A stretch of DNA of 64,000 bases from Tyto alba. Lineage: Eukaryota; Chordata; Aves; Strigiformes; Tytonidae. The stretch spans positions 3,278,501 through 3,342,500 of the forward strand of contig NW_024881313.1 of the NCBI RefSeq assembly GCF_018691265.1, given 5' to 3'. Positions 27,801 to 43,300 of the stretch are shown piece by piece. The notes beneath the pieces were generated by a model. That model did no database searches and had not been told where the DNA came from. It was given only the letters and a program-made list of their open reading frames with translations. Position numbers and translations under genes: made by a program. How positions within the stretch are numbered: the stretch's first letter is position 1; each line of letters opens with the position of its first letter.

Positions 27801-30800
27801 GGCAGGATATAAGTATGCCAACAACTAAGTGTGTTCTCTGTCTAAATAAATCAGCAAGTTAGTGTCTGGTAGTAGAAGTGTATGTGTATGTGACTCTTGG
27901 ATACATACCACGAAGAACTCAGCTATTGGTTCTCCTGTGTTAAGTACAGAAGAACGTACTGCCACAGAAAAGTATACAAAAATACTAATCATTTGTATTA
28001 ACAAAGGTAACCACGGTTGCATTAACTAGGAGGAACATAGCCATGAAATACTAGTTTTAACCAAGTCAGATAATTCAGAGGATGCAGGATGTCTGCAGAG
28101 AAAGATTCCTCCAAATTTTGGAAGCTTTGTGATTGACGTTAACCCTCGGTGTAATGAGATAGGTGTTGTCTAGTCCTAGCTCCTATTGTACATTAAATCA
28201 GTGTTCCTCTGTGCTGTATTCTATTTCCCAATTGAATTGAAACAATTCATCACTTAGTATAAAGGTCAAGTACAACACTTAGATATACGGTTGCATATGT
28301 CACTTCAAATAGGTGCCTGGAATACTTGCTAAGAAACGATGCCAACCCGGGGATCCGAGACAAACAAGGATACAATGCAGTTCATTATTCAGCTGCTTAC
28401 GGTCATCGCTTGTGTCTTGAATTGGTAAGAAAATGTATCCTAGATGAATGCTTTAAGAGCTGCTCTTACAGAGCAGGGTGCAGAGGCCAGGAGATTCCCC
28501 CACCATAGTTCTTCAGCAGTAAAGCCAGGCCAATAGTGGCTGTCAGTCCCTGTGAGGATAAATATTTAAGCACTTAGTACTCTTAAAATGAGGCAAGGTG
28601 GGGGGTTAAGATGCTAGATACTGGCTCAGAAAAATAATATGTTCTGAGATTAAGAGGTAACTGGTTGAGGATGTGGGATATTAGTTTTGTTTTGTTTCTT
28701 AACTTAAAATACACTGCTAAATTTTTTCCTGGTGGCTGAAATAAAATAACCACAGGTTATTGCACTGAGAAGTGTGTTAAGAAATTTCACAAATGTCATC
28801 TGAAGGAGCAAATTAAAAAGTAGTGAAAACCTGTAAAGTAAGGGTGCCTTTAAAAATAGTTCACGTAGTTACGACCAATGGCCACATAATAGAATTTTAG
28901 ATAATAAAGACTCAGTTTTTTATTAATTCATTTGCAAGTATGTGTATGTTATTTGATATGCTAATTTTCATCTTCTCTTGTTATACAACCTAGTATTTTT
29001 ATACAAATTGTACTTTTATATTCAAATATATTCAAACATGAATTCTGAATGTTTTTAATTGCAGATTGCAAGCGAAACGCCTCTAGATGTTGTAAGTGCA
29101 TTATTTCTCACTGTTAAAGTACTACTGTAAAGCAAAAGGGAACATATAGTTTTAAAAACACTGCTTATTTTTAGACTTATTCAACCATTTCTTCAATGCA
29201 TAGGTATATTATTTGATTTCAATTACAATTCAGATTTAATTGCAATTCAGAATTTTAAAATAGAAAATTATGTTTTAAGCCTTTTGTCTATTATTACTTA
29301 AAGATTTGTACGACCTTATTATACAAGTGTGATAATGAAATATTAGCAATCTGAATGTATTTGGTGGTCTTCAAACACTTTGAACGGTTTAATTCCACTA
29401 GTGTACTAAATTAAATACGGTCTTGAAAAAGACCCAGAATGAAAACTTTAGAACACATCTTAAAGTAACTAATAGAAATGTAAATACATAGAAATTTTAA
29501 TCATATTTTATAATGCTTGTGCCCTTTTTGGGTCCATTTCTTCTCTCTGGGAAATGTTTTTTCTGTTCTGAGAAACTGATCCTGCCTTCTGGCTTTTTGT
29601 ATTGTAGTGTTGCTGACTTTTCTACCTAATCTAAATGCTTGGTGGTGGTTTGGTTTGGTTTGTTTTTTTTCCCTACTACAGCAGTTCTCACCTGTCCTTG
29701 TCTTCTCTTTGTATGCATTTAACCTGTATTATTTGATATGGCTGCTTCAGGAAAAATAATAATTTTAGATTGGTTTCTGATTTAATTATTGCATTGTTAT
29801 TCAAAATTAAACAACTGTGCTTGGGAAATTAATATGGGGAGGGGTTGCAATCATTGCAATTCAGACTCTTTAAAAGGTTGAAGGAGGTATAGAATGCCTG
29901 AGGAAACTGTAATCCTGTATTATTTTTCTTGTTTTTCTTTCTTTTATTTTTCAATCTGTATAACTGAAACTGTAGTAATTATTGCTGAATGTTTTTAACA
30001 GTGAGGGGTTTTGCACTCACTCTGACTTTCTGTCTTTGCTAAGCTAATGGAAACATCAGGTGCTGACATGCTGAATGATTCAGACAACAGAGCACCTATA
30101 AGTCCCCTGCATTTAGCTGTAAGTATTTCATTCTTTGGTGATGATAGATCATCTGGTTGCAAACAGGTGTTGACATAGGTTTATTCATTCTGGATTTTTT
30201 TTAAAATAGGTCACTGACAATAAATGAAACACAAAAATACATACTAGTATTCCTGAGTGAGCTACACAGCGCAGTTTGTGCATTTCACTTGAAACTTGCT
30301 TCAGGAAACAGCTTTCATTTGGAATCTTTGAATTAAGATTTATAATTTATACTAATGAAACTTACGGAAGACTTGTTCTATAAGTAACAATGACTGTGTT
30401 TTATCGTCATCATTGGTTTACCCTCACCATTGTTTAGTATGAGAAATGCTTGTCCTTAATAGTTTAAGACAGATTTGCGCATAGTAGTGTAGAGAGGACC
30501 TGATGAAACTGTCTATGCAAATATACTCAAAATACAAAGTAACCAGCTCAATATGTAGCTTTCATCTTTTCAGTGGACTTTGAGCAATTGGGAAAAAAAA
30601 AAAAAAAAAAAAAAAAAAAGTACTTTCTGAAAATAGCCTAAGTCTCATGCAGTACATCTATACATATGTCCAAAGTAAAAAGTAATCTTTAATACTTGTA
30701 AAGGAAAACAGTTAGAAGAGACTACTCCTGGAAATCAGTTTTGTCTGCGGGCAGAGGTTGTGTCTCCATGAGTATACATTTAAAGTTTATTATGGAAATT

Positions 30801-33800
30801 ATAAACCCATAGTTGTAGATGTTTGTTTTCAGTACTGACTGACACTTTGTCGTCACACATACCTACAGAGTATTCTCTACGCTATTTTTTTATCCTTATA
30901 TATCCATTCTGATGGATATACTGGATTAACTGATTCATCCCCTAAGTCACTTTTATGTTAACTGTAGCTATTTGTACTGTATTCTTTTTACCTACAATCT
31001 TACTGGCTTTTTCTTATTAAAATATTTTATTAAAAACCTAAAATGAGTTAGTTAAGTTTGCATATGTTCCTCACTTGAAATAATCTGAGAGTGATGTAAC
31101 TGTAACATACTGGAATGAAACATGCAGTATTCAGAATACTGCAGCTATACAAATTGGAGACAGACCATTTTCTGGAAGTTTCAGTTGCTGACTGAAAGGA
31201 TAAAATGGAAAAAAACCCACCAACCTTCTTGCTGAAATTGTGGGGTTTTTTAAAATTAGTGCTAACTATTCTAACTACTTACATGCTGCATCAGTAGCTC
31301 TTTCACTTGTTGACACAAAAATACTATCTTCACAGTTTCATTTACATAATCCCGGTAAGAAAGGGAAAAATGTGAAGAGTAGGAAAACTGAAGAATTTTC
31401 TTATTTTTGTAGGCCTATCACGGCCACCATCAAGCTCTGGAAGTGCTGGTACAGTCGCTGCTGGACCTTGATGTGAGGAATAATAATGGAAGGACACCAC
31501 TGGATCTTGCTGCCTTTAAGGGACACGTGGAATGTGTAGATGTGCTCATTAATCAGGGAGCATCAATCTTGGTGAAAGATTACGTTGTAAAGAGGACCCC
31601 AATACATGCTGCAGGTATGTGCTAGCCACTAACCGCTACGATTTTGCCTTTTGAAGTGGATCATCTTTGTGTTTAGAAGTCTCCATCATTAATGTTCTAA
31701 GAATTGATGTTTAGGAATAGGCGATGACTTTTAAGGTATCTGCTACACTAAGAAAGATGTAACACAGCAGTTGTGGGTGGAAACTGGTATTAACCCAGTA
31801 ATCCCTTCCAGCTCGAGGAGTGCTGTGCACCCTGGTAGGGTGCCTTGTCCTTGTCCACTCAGCTAGCTAGTCTGGAGCTGTGCTGGCAGGCGTTGGTGAC
31901 ATGTTCCTCTTTCTCTCCTCGTCTTTCACCCAGCCCAAACTTCGGGCCCAAATTTAGATACATGAATGGTGTTGCCTGTCTTGGCAGAAAATACTTCGGA
32001 AAATGACTGGAGTCTTGGAGAATTTTGTCAGTTTGAGAAGAGACATGAAAACTCTACTTTGGTTTTTGTCCAAGGATTTAAATGACTCCTGAGTGTTTTC
32101 AGAATAAGAGCAATCCTTTGCAATATTTTCTCGCCGTGTTTCCTAGAAAACGTTCTATAAACCTGCCTTTCCCAAAGTCTAGTATTCATACTATATTCTT
32201 ACTTTTTTCCCTCTCTTTGAAAATAGACTTACTTAAATTGACATTTATAGTTATGGTGTTACAGAAATGTTGCAGTAAAAAGAGCATTATGTACAAAACA
32301 TCATCCTTCTAACCGCTTAATTTGTTGTCCATGAGCACAAGCTGTATTATTGCATTTGATTTAGCTTCCCCTAACTTCTGTTAGCATTTCTGCCAGCTAG
32401 AGAGGCATGAATTGACGCTGTTCTTATGTGGATTGAATACAGCAGCTGTGTCAGAAATAATTTCCCCTTCAAGAAGCAATCATTTCTCTTCCATGAGTTG
32501 CATTTAAATGTGATTTCTCATTTTGTTTTGTTTCTTTACATTCTTCTTTTATTTTTTTTAACTGCTTGTTTAATTACTTCTATACATTACATTTCCTTCC
32601 CCTCTTTCTAAATGTGATTTCAGTTATTATTTTGTAACTGTGCACAAGTTACACTTGGTGACAAAATGTGTGTATGATTGGCTAGGTATGTGTTTACCTG
32701 TGCCTTAAGATAAGCAAAAGTTATGCTAATTACTATATTTAATTATTTCTTCTTGTGGATGTTGTAAAAGCATATATTCTAATTATGGTTAATGTGTGCA
32801 ACCTCATTTACATGCCAAAGACAAATAGCAGTTGGCAATTGACAGTTGGAATCAATTACTTTTAGTACTAATACAGCTGAGAATACCTGATTTCTAAAAT
32901 AATATTATAGTGTTCATATTTTTTGTTTTTAATTTAACTTATAATACAACAGTAAAGCTGTAGCCATCTAACGGGCTTGAGTCTGAGTAGGTTACTGTTC
33001 TGTTTGAGCTGTACACTCAAAGGAAATTAATGACAAACTTCTATTTTTATGATGTTCTACAGCTACGAATGGTCACTCAGAATGTTTGCGGCTATTGATA
33101 GGAAATGCAGAACCACAGAATGCTGTGGACATTCAAGATGGAAACGGACAGTGAGTTTAAATGATACACATTCTGTTCTTTACATGTTTCATAAAAGGAA
33201 AAACTAAATAGTTTGGTGATTTTTAATTCATTACTTTAAAGGGAGGTGGTGTTTGAACTAGGACAAAGGAAACTGTGTATTTTGCAATAAACACAATGTT
33301 GACAGTGAAAAATCTTGTTCAGTTGGGAGGAAACTAAAATGTGTCTTATTACTCAGATGCTGAAAAAACAATTCTAGTAACTTCATTAGGTCTTCTGAAT
33401 TAGGGATATTAATTTATTTTCTTGAATCTAAAAAGCAAATATGAGCGGCATTCTTGGAGTAAAGGTAGTGCTAGCGGAGATAATGGATGTACGTATTAAC
33501 AGCATTGTCCAGAAGGATACTGGTTGTTGTATCTCAGCTGAGTGCTAGCCTGTGAACTTCCACGTAGATTACACTTGATTTCACTCTCTGCTTAGGACTC
33601 CTCTGATGTTGTCAGTCCTCAATGGCCACACCGACTGCGTTTATTCACTCCTTAACAAAGGAGCGAATGTAGATGCCAAAGATAAGTGGGGAAGGACAGC
33701 ATTACATAGAGGGGTAAGAGAATATTCCTTTTCTGTCCTTTCCAGTATTACACATATTACTTTTGAATACGGACTTAATAGGTACTGTTACTGAATTTCT

Positions 33801-36800
33801 CATTATTCTCACCTTGCCGTTCTTATTTTTTAATTTTCTTTTTAGTTGCTTTCAAAAGACTAGCTTTTGCCCTCAGAATTCTTCTGGACTTCTAGAGTCT
33901 CTTAATCTTGCTGTGAAGTGTTGACTGGAGAGGTACCAGAGCACAGTGTTAATGGGAGGAAGAGAAGCGTGATGTATGCCACATGGCAATTTTTTTTTTT
34001 AGAGTCTCTGCCGAGAAGACAATTGCATGAGCGCTAGAGATGAGCAGTTCATTCAGTGTTATTCCAAGAAATTATTCTGTCATCAATATATAATACATTG
34101 CTCTTTTTCCAACAAAATGATCGTTTCTAGGAATAAAAATAACAACTCTGCTTACTTTGTTATTACTTAAAAATGTAAGAAATTGCCTGCAGTTTGCTTG
34201 CCTTAGTTACGCACCTTGGCTTATATAAATGGATATTTATAAACTTGCTATTTCCTGTCTCTCTCACAGGCAGTTACCGGGCATGAGGAATGTGTGGAAG
34301 CATTGCTTCAACATGGTGCTAAGTCCTTATTACGAGACTGTAGGGGCCGAACCCCTATACACTTGTCAGCTGCCTGTGGACATATAGGTGTTCTAGGAGC
34401 TCTCCTGCAGTCAGCTACATCTGTGGATGCAGTACCTGCAATAGCAGACAATCACGGCTATACATCACTGCACTGGGCCTGTTATAATGGTAAAATACAT
34501 TAAAGTTAAAATACAGGCCTAAATGCATTTGTTGGTATTGAGATAGATGTTATTACTGCTTATAAAAGCAACATCTAAAGTCCGTCCCCTTTCAGTCTGT
34601 ATCAGTCAGTGTGACAATATGATGGACGTGATATCTTGAGAGAGAATACATTAACATCTAATACATAATATAAGGTGCTTATTTTTGTACGACATTTTTC
34701 TGTAAACCGTCTTCTTAGGTTTATGGCTTAAGGAGTCTTTCAAGAAGTTGAAATTCAGTGTAGTACCCATGAAGAGAAGTGTGCCACACGTCCCCAAAAA
34801 ATAACCTTCACAGGGAGTCCTGGGGGGAATGGTTTCAGGTTAAATCTTTTTCAGATCAACCCTGATAGGCATAAGAAGCTGACGTGTGTAAAAGTAATTC
34901 AATAAGAATTTGGTTTTTTCTTCACTGATACTTTCCTTGGATTTGGGGGTGAGGGAGACCTTAAAAGGTAGGAAATTAATCCAGCTCCTTTGCAAAAGAT
35001 TTGATTCTGTGTGTTCATTTCTGACATAGTAGAGGTTCTCATTTATTTCACCTCTGAGTCACACAATAGAGAAAGATCAAGATGTAGGGGTATAGAGCTT
35101 CATTTTACCAATTATTTTTAAGTGAATAACGAGCTAGGCTGTCTTCACAGCTGAAGCAACTGGGTAATACACTGATTATTTGAAATGAACTAGAATAACA
35201 TATCTCTATCACATTCATAAAATTAAACTCTTAGTCCGTTTTCAGAGTGACCGCAGTGTCTGAATAAAACAGAACTGAAATATGCTTGATTTATAGATTG
35301 ATTTCTAAAATGAAAATCGGACATGACTTGTGAAAATGCGTATCTTCAGACACCGCTGAAAGTTGGACTGAAGTTCTCTGCATACATGCATTGAAGATCA
35401 AACAGATCTCAGTTGTTAGTTACCTGCACGGCAGCAGGCTACAGAAATTTGAAAATCACAGTATGATAGGTTGAACGTGCCTTTTTAAGCTTTTGTTATG
35501 ATTATCAGCTTGGTTTAGCAGCTTAGCAAGACAGTGGAACAAAAATAACCCTCAAATGGTGGGGATGTTTTCATGTGGACTGTGTGGTGAACACACAGAA
35601 GAGTTTGAAACATGGAGGTGCAAAGAACTAAATTAAGCATTCTGGATGTTCTTCAGACAGCATGAGATCCCATCTAGGTTTACAGTGGTAGATGTCAGTT
35701 TGATTTTCAGGATTCTAAAATAATGGCTTAGTTCCTAAACATAGCCCCATCAAATATATCCAATGTGTCTTTGAAACTTTCAAATAAAATATTGCTTGAT
35801 CTAATTTAGATACATATTTTTTGTTGTCATCCATAAATAGACCTATTGCCTTTTTTTAATGCCTAACTCTTACATTTGCTTTAGGCCATGACAGTTGTGT
35901 AGAGCTCCTCCTGGAACAGGAAGTTTTCCAGAAAATGGAGGGAAATTCTTTCAGTCCGTTGCATTGTGCTGTGTAAGGAAGTGCAAAATTATTCTTCGTA
36001 GATTTTATTGCTTTATTTAACACAACATTTATCATTCTGTAAATAACAGCCTGTTTAATTCATTATAGGATAAATGACAACGAAGGTGCTGCAGAAATGT
36101 TAATTGATACACTAGGTGCTGGTATTGTAAATTCAACAGATTCAAAAGGAAGGTAAGAGTGTAAATGCAAATGCATTTTTTGTATCTGCTACTTACGTTA
36201 ATTCCCCCTTCTCCCTGTTTTTGTTCTTTGATTTTTTTTTTTATTATTATTATTCTGTGCTAGAAATCTTATATTTAAAAATCCTGTTCTGATTCAATAA
36301 GCTTGAATTGCCTTTTTATTACATTGGCAAGTTTGAGCATGTTTTAAATTGTATCACTTTATGAGTATTTTATGCATGTTTTATTTTTTCTGAATGAAAC
36401 TGTATGTCTCTCATAAACTACATAGAGGGAATTCTTTGAAACTTGAAGGTGACTTTCTGAAGGCAGTGGTCACAACTCCAGGAATACTGATTTTAAAGGA
36501 TCGGTGGGAGGGGCTGCCCAGTCTTGTGTATCTGCAGGGTGGCGGTCAGGATGCCCCTCTGAATAAAGTAGAAAGCATGGCTGAACATGGCCATATTGTC
36601 TTTTGATCCGTTGTAGAACTCCTCTTCATGCAGCAGCTTTTACAGATCATGTTGAGTGTCTACAGCTTCTGCTCAGTCACAATGCTCAAGTAAATGCTGT
36701 AGATTCTTCTGGGAAGACACCTTTAATGATGGCTGCAGAAAATGGACAGACAAATACAGTTGGTAAAGAGAAAGCTTTATATATTTTTGCTCTTAGACTT

Positions 36801-39800
36801 GTTAATCTTACTATGGATAAAGTTGCCTCGTAGTTAACGTTCTTGTGGATATATTTTGTCAAAATTATGTTTTCATTTTGCACAAATGTAAGCCATTAAG
36901 ACTTTAAGGAATATGCTTTTAGTTAATACCGATCTTTATTTCCCCAGAGGTGCTGGTTAGCAGTGCTAAAGCTGATCTGACTTTGCAAGACAGTTCTAAG
37001 AACACAGCACTCCATTTGGCCTGCAGCAAGGTGTGTGCACAGTGGGACTTACCAGTGCTGAGCTTTGTATTATCAAGCACTGTTTGTAAATACCAACTTG
37101 TTACTTTGAAAAGGCATTCAAAGCAATTTTTGAAGAATATTTGTTATATGACAGATGTTTGTTCTGTATTAAGGGTCATGAAACTAGTGCCTTGTTAATA
37201 CTGGAGAAGATTACGGATAGAAACCTCATCAATGCCACCAATGCAGCCTTGCAAACGTATGTATCGGCAGTGAGTGTGTTTTACAGATGAGTTTTTGGTG
37301 TGTATCTTGCTCACGAAGAGAAACATTTTTCAGAATTTTTTCCAAATTCATTGGATTTTAATTCGTAATAGGTACCAAGAGTTGAACCGACTTGAAGTGG
37401 AACAGTGCTTTGCTCATACTTAAATTTCTAGTTTTAGCTGGGTGAAAGGGATGATAAATCTTACAGTATGCTGATTCAGAGAATCCTGTGTGAAATTACT
37501 GCGAGCCATTGAGATTATGTGTAAACCAGTATTTTTCTGTTTTGTAAATCATCTAATTTTTCAGTTAAAATTCACTTCAGTTAACTCATTCGAGGTAAAC
37601 CAAGACTACCTCTTCGAAGCTAGCTAATAAGAAAAACCTAGCTGAAGTATGCTTTTATTCTTGGACATGCTTTCTGTTAGCAAAAGGCACCTATTTCTAC
37701 TAGAAGACTACTTTCTATTAAATATTTTGGAGAATACAGTATTCTTTCTGCTTGACAGATCTTCAGAAAGCATTATTAAGCCTATTTTGTTCACGCAATC
37801 AGAAGGAAAACTTAAAAATGTAGTGGTATGTCATACTGGGGAATATATAGCAAGATGTACTATTAAAATTACTCTTATGCTTTTTTTTTTTCCTTTTAAA
37901 TACTGTATTTGTGTTATAGCAATATTTGACACCTGATACGTAGCTGAGTTATGCACATGAATTGTTAGACTGCTTTAATAATGGTATGACAGACCACTGA
38001 GGAAAAAAAACCCACCAGAACATGTTAGCAACTTGTGTATTTCTCTGGCCTAACGTTCCTTCTGGAATCGGTCATGTTCAAACCGCTGCAGTTCTTCCAG
38101 CTATTCCCAGAGATCTGCTTGAACTAAGGAGTTGAGATAGGCAGGCTTCTTCCTCCGCTTTTGCTGCTCACCATGGTGCACCTCAGGCAGCACGAAATCA
38201 CCAGAAAGCAGGAAGGAATTGATTGCCTCCTTTCTGGTGTGAAGCGGGGATGTCTTGAAAGAAAAGCAAAAGTGAGATGGGAACAGAAGGGGGAAAGTAT
38301 GCTACCACAGGCTCATGTAATTCCACCCACATGCCTTGGCTCATACAGTCTGATCAAGAGATGTCAGGGGGAAAAATAGGTACATATTCACGCCTCCATG
38401 AAATGTTTACATAAATTGCAAGATTTTAACAGTTGTTTAAAATATTACTGGTTTGGCAAATGTTTTTTAATAACTAAACTGACTTTCTAAACAGCCTAAA
38501 CAATGTCTTAGTTTTTGACAAGATAAGCAGTAAAATTATTGATCTCTATATTAAAATTATTTTAATTACAGTACATTTTTCAACATCTGTGGTGTGCAGT
38601 CGTTCTTGAATTCAAATACATTAATATAAGCACCATAGATACAGCTGCTTCTATTTGTATCGTTTGCATTTCTGGTCTCTAGGACACTTGTTTCCAAATC
38701 AAAATATAGTTCACAGTTCATTCAAACAATTTTAAGAATCTCAAAATGAATGAAGAGCAATGTCAATCAGAAGGAAAATAAGCTGATTATTCTGTTTCCT
38801 GCTGAGCAGTGGTGGGGTTTTATTTAAGCCAGTAGGAACCAATTTTGAGAAACTGTTGTATTTGAAAAAGCTACAATTAGGATATTTGAGGTAAAGCTAC
38901 ACTTCCCTTGATAGATCAAGTCACTGCAAAACAGAGTTATGGTTAATGGTTTGAGGTTTTGAAAAGTAATCTGCTTTTCTTGCTTCATGCATTATACTGT
39001 AAAATATTTGTTATCTCTAGTCACAGTGGAGTATAGTAGTTTCTAAAAGGCAGATTGATGAAATGCTTCTGAATCTCTTACAAGCATTTACATGCAATAA
39101 AATACGACTACCTTTCTGCTGTTAGTATTCTAGTGATTATTGCCAGTGATAAGCAGTAACTCCCAGATATGACGATACCTGTTACAGTGGTTCAGTGAAG
39201 GATTTATCATCAGTAGCGCACTAGATGTTTCTAACTTTTTAACATGATAAAGTTCATAAGCCAGCAGGTCTTTTCTAGTAGCTACTTCGTCACCATGTGG
39301 TGCCAGAAAAAGAAGAAAGTGCACATTTGTTTCGGTATAGTTTCTTTGCAATAAGAAAAGAGATCTGATGGTGTTCCCATCTTAGTTATTATATCTACAA
39401 TATTTATATACTATGTAAATAACATACAGGTATAAATACTTGAATCATTTAAATAGATGCAAGCTACCTATCTTACTTATTACCTTGTTCTGAGGTTTAC
39501 ATATGAGTTTGCTTGTCTTCACAGACCTCTGCATGTTGCTGCTCGGAATGGACTAACGGTTGTAGTTCAAGAGCTTTTAGGGAAGGGAGCAAGTGTACTT
39601 GCTGTAGATGAAAATGGTAAGAAAAAAATTTAACATTGTTTCCCCGTAAGGAGCTGTGGTTTTAAACTCAGCTTACTGAAAACAATAACCCTTTGAAAAT
39701 TTCATACGAGCCTTGCAGTAGGTTCTCCACAGGAAAAAAAAAATGTGTTGGTGATGGGTCATTTTGGCAAAGCAGCAGAAGTGCAAGGAGAATGAAAACT

Positions 39801-40287
39801 TTCAGAACAAAGCGGGTGACAGCATAGAAATGTTTGGTTTGCACTTGTAGTTTTATAGTGTGTATTGATAGGGTACACACTAGCTTTGGCATACTGAAAA
39901 CAGTCAGGAAAACACGCTCAAAGAAAAGTATAACCGGCAGCTGTGAAGAAGCTGGATTGAATTGCCTTTCATTTTTTCACGGTAGGTATATTGGTGTTAA
40001 CCTTTAAAAGCAAGGATGAATTACAAATTTCAGTTACTGGTCTCAAGCTTCTGGCTCTTTAGAGTTTTTTTGCACATAGAAGTAAGAAAAAGTAACTGCT
40101 TTATCACAGAGAATAAATCCTATACCTCATAAGAGCAAAAGAAAATTAGGTCTACTGACTTCTTATTTGCATGTTTTCATGTAAGACTTCAGTGGTCCTC
40201 CGAAGCTGTGCTTTTAGCAGCATTAAGGGCTTACCCCAGTGTATCTTAAATGAAAGCAGTAGCAGGGGGGGATGGGGTTTTTTGCCT

Positions 40288-40318
<31 letters not shown>

Positions 40319-43300
40319 GGTTGTTGTTGTTTTTTTCTTCCAGAAGGGATGTGACTAATTAATAGTTCTAATTATATTTCCAGTTTGGAAAGTTTTACTT
40401 CTCTTAATGCTTACTGTGACTTTCTCTGTGTGTTTCTCAAATTACACTGCTTAAAGTGACATGGGTGATTTAAAAATCATTCCTTGCCTAAAATAGGGGA
40501 CAGAGGTAACTGCTAAATGAAACGCCCTGAAATGAAAAGACTGGAGAAGGTATCTCTTTGATTTCTGTTTCTCATCGTGCCAACTGGAGATCTGTATTTT
40601 TGTGGGCTTTTCATGTGCAGCCAGCCAGTCCCTTGTTAGGGTGGATTTTTGACCTAACAGAGGAAAACATTGCTGGTATAAAGGTTGCAGTTCTCTGGCA
40701 GCCTGAGGAGCTAACTGCAACATGTTAAAATATTTTTTTTTAATTCTGCGGGTATTTTAAAGTAACTCTGTGTGCTACCTAATCTTGTTCCCCACTGTGG
40801 TTCTTTTCTTTCTAATAGCAGTTGCTTTGTTTATAAAATTTTAAGCAGCCTTGAGAATACTCGTAATTAATTCTTTTTCTGTTGGATGAAAGTGTCAGCT
40901 TGAAATACAGTATGTGCAAAGTGATGAATACTTTGGGTTCTGAGAGAGCAAGGAAAACTTTCATGGGATTTATCCACCTATTTCACTTGTCACTGTAAAT
41001 TTTTCCTTAGTACTTAGAAGTATGAGTATGTCAGCAGGCTTGATAAACCTGTTACAAAAGCCTTCTTGATTTCCATAGTGGAGCTTTTTATATTAAATGC
41101 AAAAGCTGGCAGTAGTGGTAACCTGGTTCTGCTTTAGGTCTTCTTCTCTGATTTCAGCATCTACTGCTAGAGTACAAGTGTTTCTAAAGAAAAAAAAAAT
41201 TACATTTATTTATTTCTAATCAAGTAAAAATATAGTAGAAACTTGATTTTTTTTTTTTTAATTAGGATTAAAAAGAGTACAATTCATGCATTTTGGGGGG
41301 TGAAAGCTATGTGTTTAGCAAAGCACACTGAAGAAATAGGCACTGGAATATTTTGCTTCACAACACTGACATTCTCTTATTTTAGTGTAGCTCAGATAAG
41401 TGCAGTGATTTGCCACACAAGCTTGGCATTTCAGAGTAGATGAAACTGAAGGTAAAGTTTGAGTTAGCATTTTACATGGAAGCTTGGCTTGCTTTATGGA
41501 ACATGTAACCAGCAGAATCTCAGCTGGTGTGGCGTGGAGATTCCCTTTTTGTCTTTGAAGTTGTCCTTTTCTATAAAGACTGCATTACAAGCAGTCTCTA
41601 TTTGTATCTACATCTGTATAAGTCTACTTAATAGTCCTCTGCTGCTATATCTGGGCTACAGAAAATGAAAAACATTCAAAAAATGCTTTGGGGAAAAAAC
41701 AAAACAAAACAAAACAACATCACTCCAATTCCTTGCATTTCAATTTATAAATGCTTTATAAGATATTTAAAACTAGATTTGAAGTCATACTGCTCTTGTT
41801 GTAGAGCATCTCATAATGTGGTGAGATGACTTCTTGAGATGTTTAAGAACTAATATATTTGGAAAAAAAAAATACAATCCTCTTGGTTCTTAAAAGATTA
41901 AATGTGACTGAAATAGCAAACTAACTGTCCGGTATACTTTCCAAAAACAGTCATGTTGTGAGGGTTCATTCTCAGTTCTGTATCTGTTCTCACTTAGATC
42001 TTTCAGGTTTTTTTCCCATGTTTCCACATCTGTCATGGTGAAACTTTGCCATCATTCTCCTCTACAAAAGTTCTGTTGAATTTTACATTATTTACGCAAG
42101 TTTACCTGTCTTAGAAGAAATAACTAGCTTTTTCTTTCATTTGACACCAGCTGAAGTGGGTTTTTTTCCATCACTTAACCAACTTCTCAGTGTTTTTTTG
42201 TTTGTTTCAGTTTTTTTCCCACTATTTTACTTATTAGACTAGCTAAATTTCCTGGTACAGTCTGTCTTTTATTTGTCGTATTAATGTGCACGACAGCAGT
42301 GAGACGAGGCTTTCTCTAACTCCAGAGGCTGACATAGTGTGGAGGTTTCTCTTAGTTTCTAGATTCATCATTACAGTGATGACTGGCCCTTCAAGCATTG
42401 GGAAAAACAAAAAAATAAAACAACCAACCAAAAAAACACTGGGGGGGGAGGGGATATTTTTTTTTGGCTAGTTCTTTTCCCAGCCTTCCTTTACTCGTAT
42501 TCCAGTTTATATTGGAGACGTCCAGTTTTCTGGAAGGCGTTTCTCTTGTAAATGCTTACGAGATGACTCACGCTTCAGAAGACTTTCTTCTCTTTCTCAA
42601 GTGTAAGACTTAATTCAGTTTATCTCGAGGACTGTCTTTACGCTGACCGTATGAATAACCCTCTGGTTTTCCTGTACGCGCCTTCATGGAAGCTTTCAAG
42701 CCCCAGGGAGGGAGCAGCTCTGCCTTTGGGCGGGGGGAGCCCTCGTCTTAAGACTGTGCACCCCTTAAGCTCTGTTTTCTGTTGTGTGAGGAAGCTGCTT
42801 TGCTTCACTCTGCGTCTACTGCCCTGTCTGTAAATGAAGATAGTGGTACATTTTTTTTTTGTCCTGTGAAAACTTAGACAAATACAAGTACGGATTGTGA
42901 GGAGCATTATACGAGAGCTGAGTAAGAGTATTTCAGTGGAGTCAGAACCTTTACTAACATCTCATTAAAAGAACAGTTAAAGTATTTACACCTGTTGTTG
43001 TCCTGGTATATAAATGATCAGTTTGCAGTTGTTTAAAGGACATAAAAATATAATTTGTTTTTACAGTTCTAAAATAAGACAGACAAAAATGAAGTGGTGG
43101 AGGACGCAGTTGTCAGTCTTTCATGGTCCAAGCAGTTACTTCATTTTGCTATGCGTAGGGCAATAAAACTGTGGTATTTCATTCCTAGTTATGCAAGCCA
43201 GAAGCTTAAGATCTACAATCAAGTATTAGTATAAATACTGGTTTTAGAGAACTTTTAAGAGAAGCAAGTAATCTGTTTAAACTCTATGTTGGCCTTTAAA

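Larger units (their letters stand above)
28425..35884. other. ANKRD28 introns between 28.4 and 35.9 kb
   Basis: These are the introns 28425-29064, 29092-30043, 30119-31412, 31615-33062, 33151-33595, 33714-34269 and 34490-35884. They are AT-rich. The only marked element is an A27 run at 30593-30619. Confidence 0.6.
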
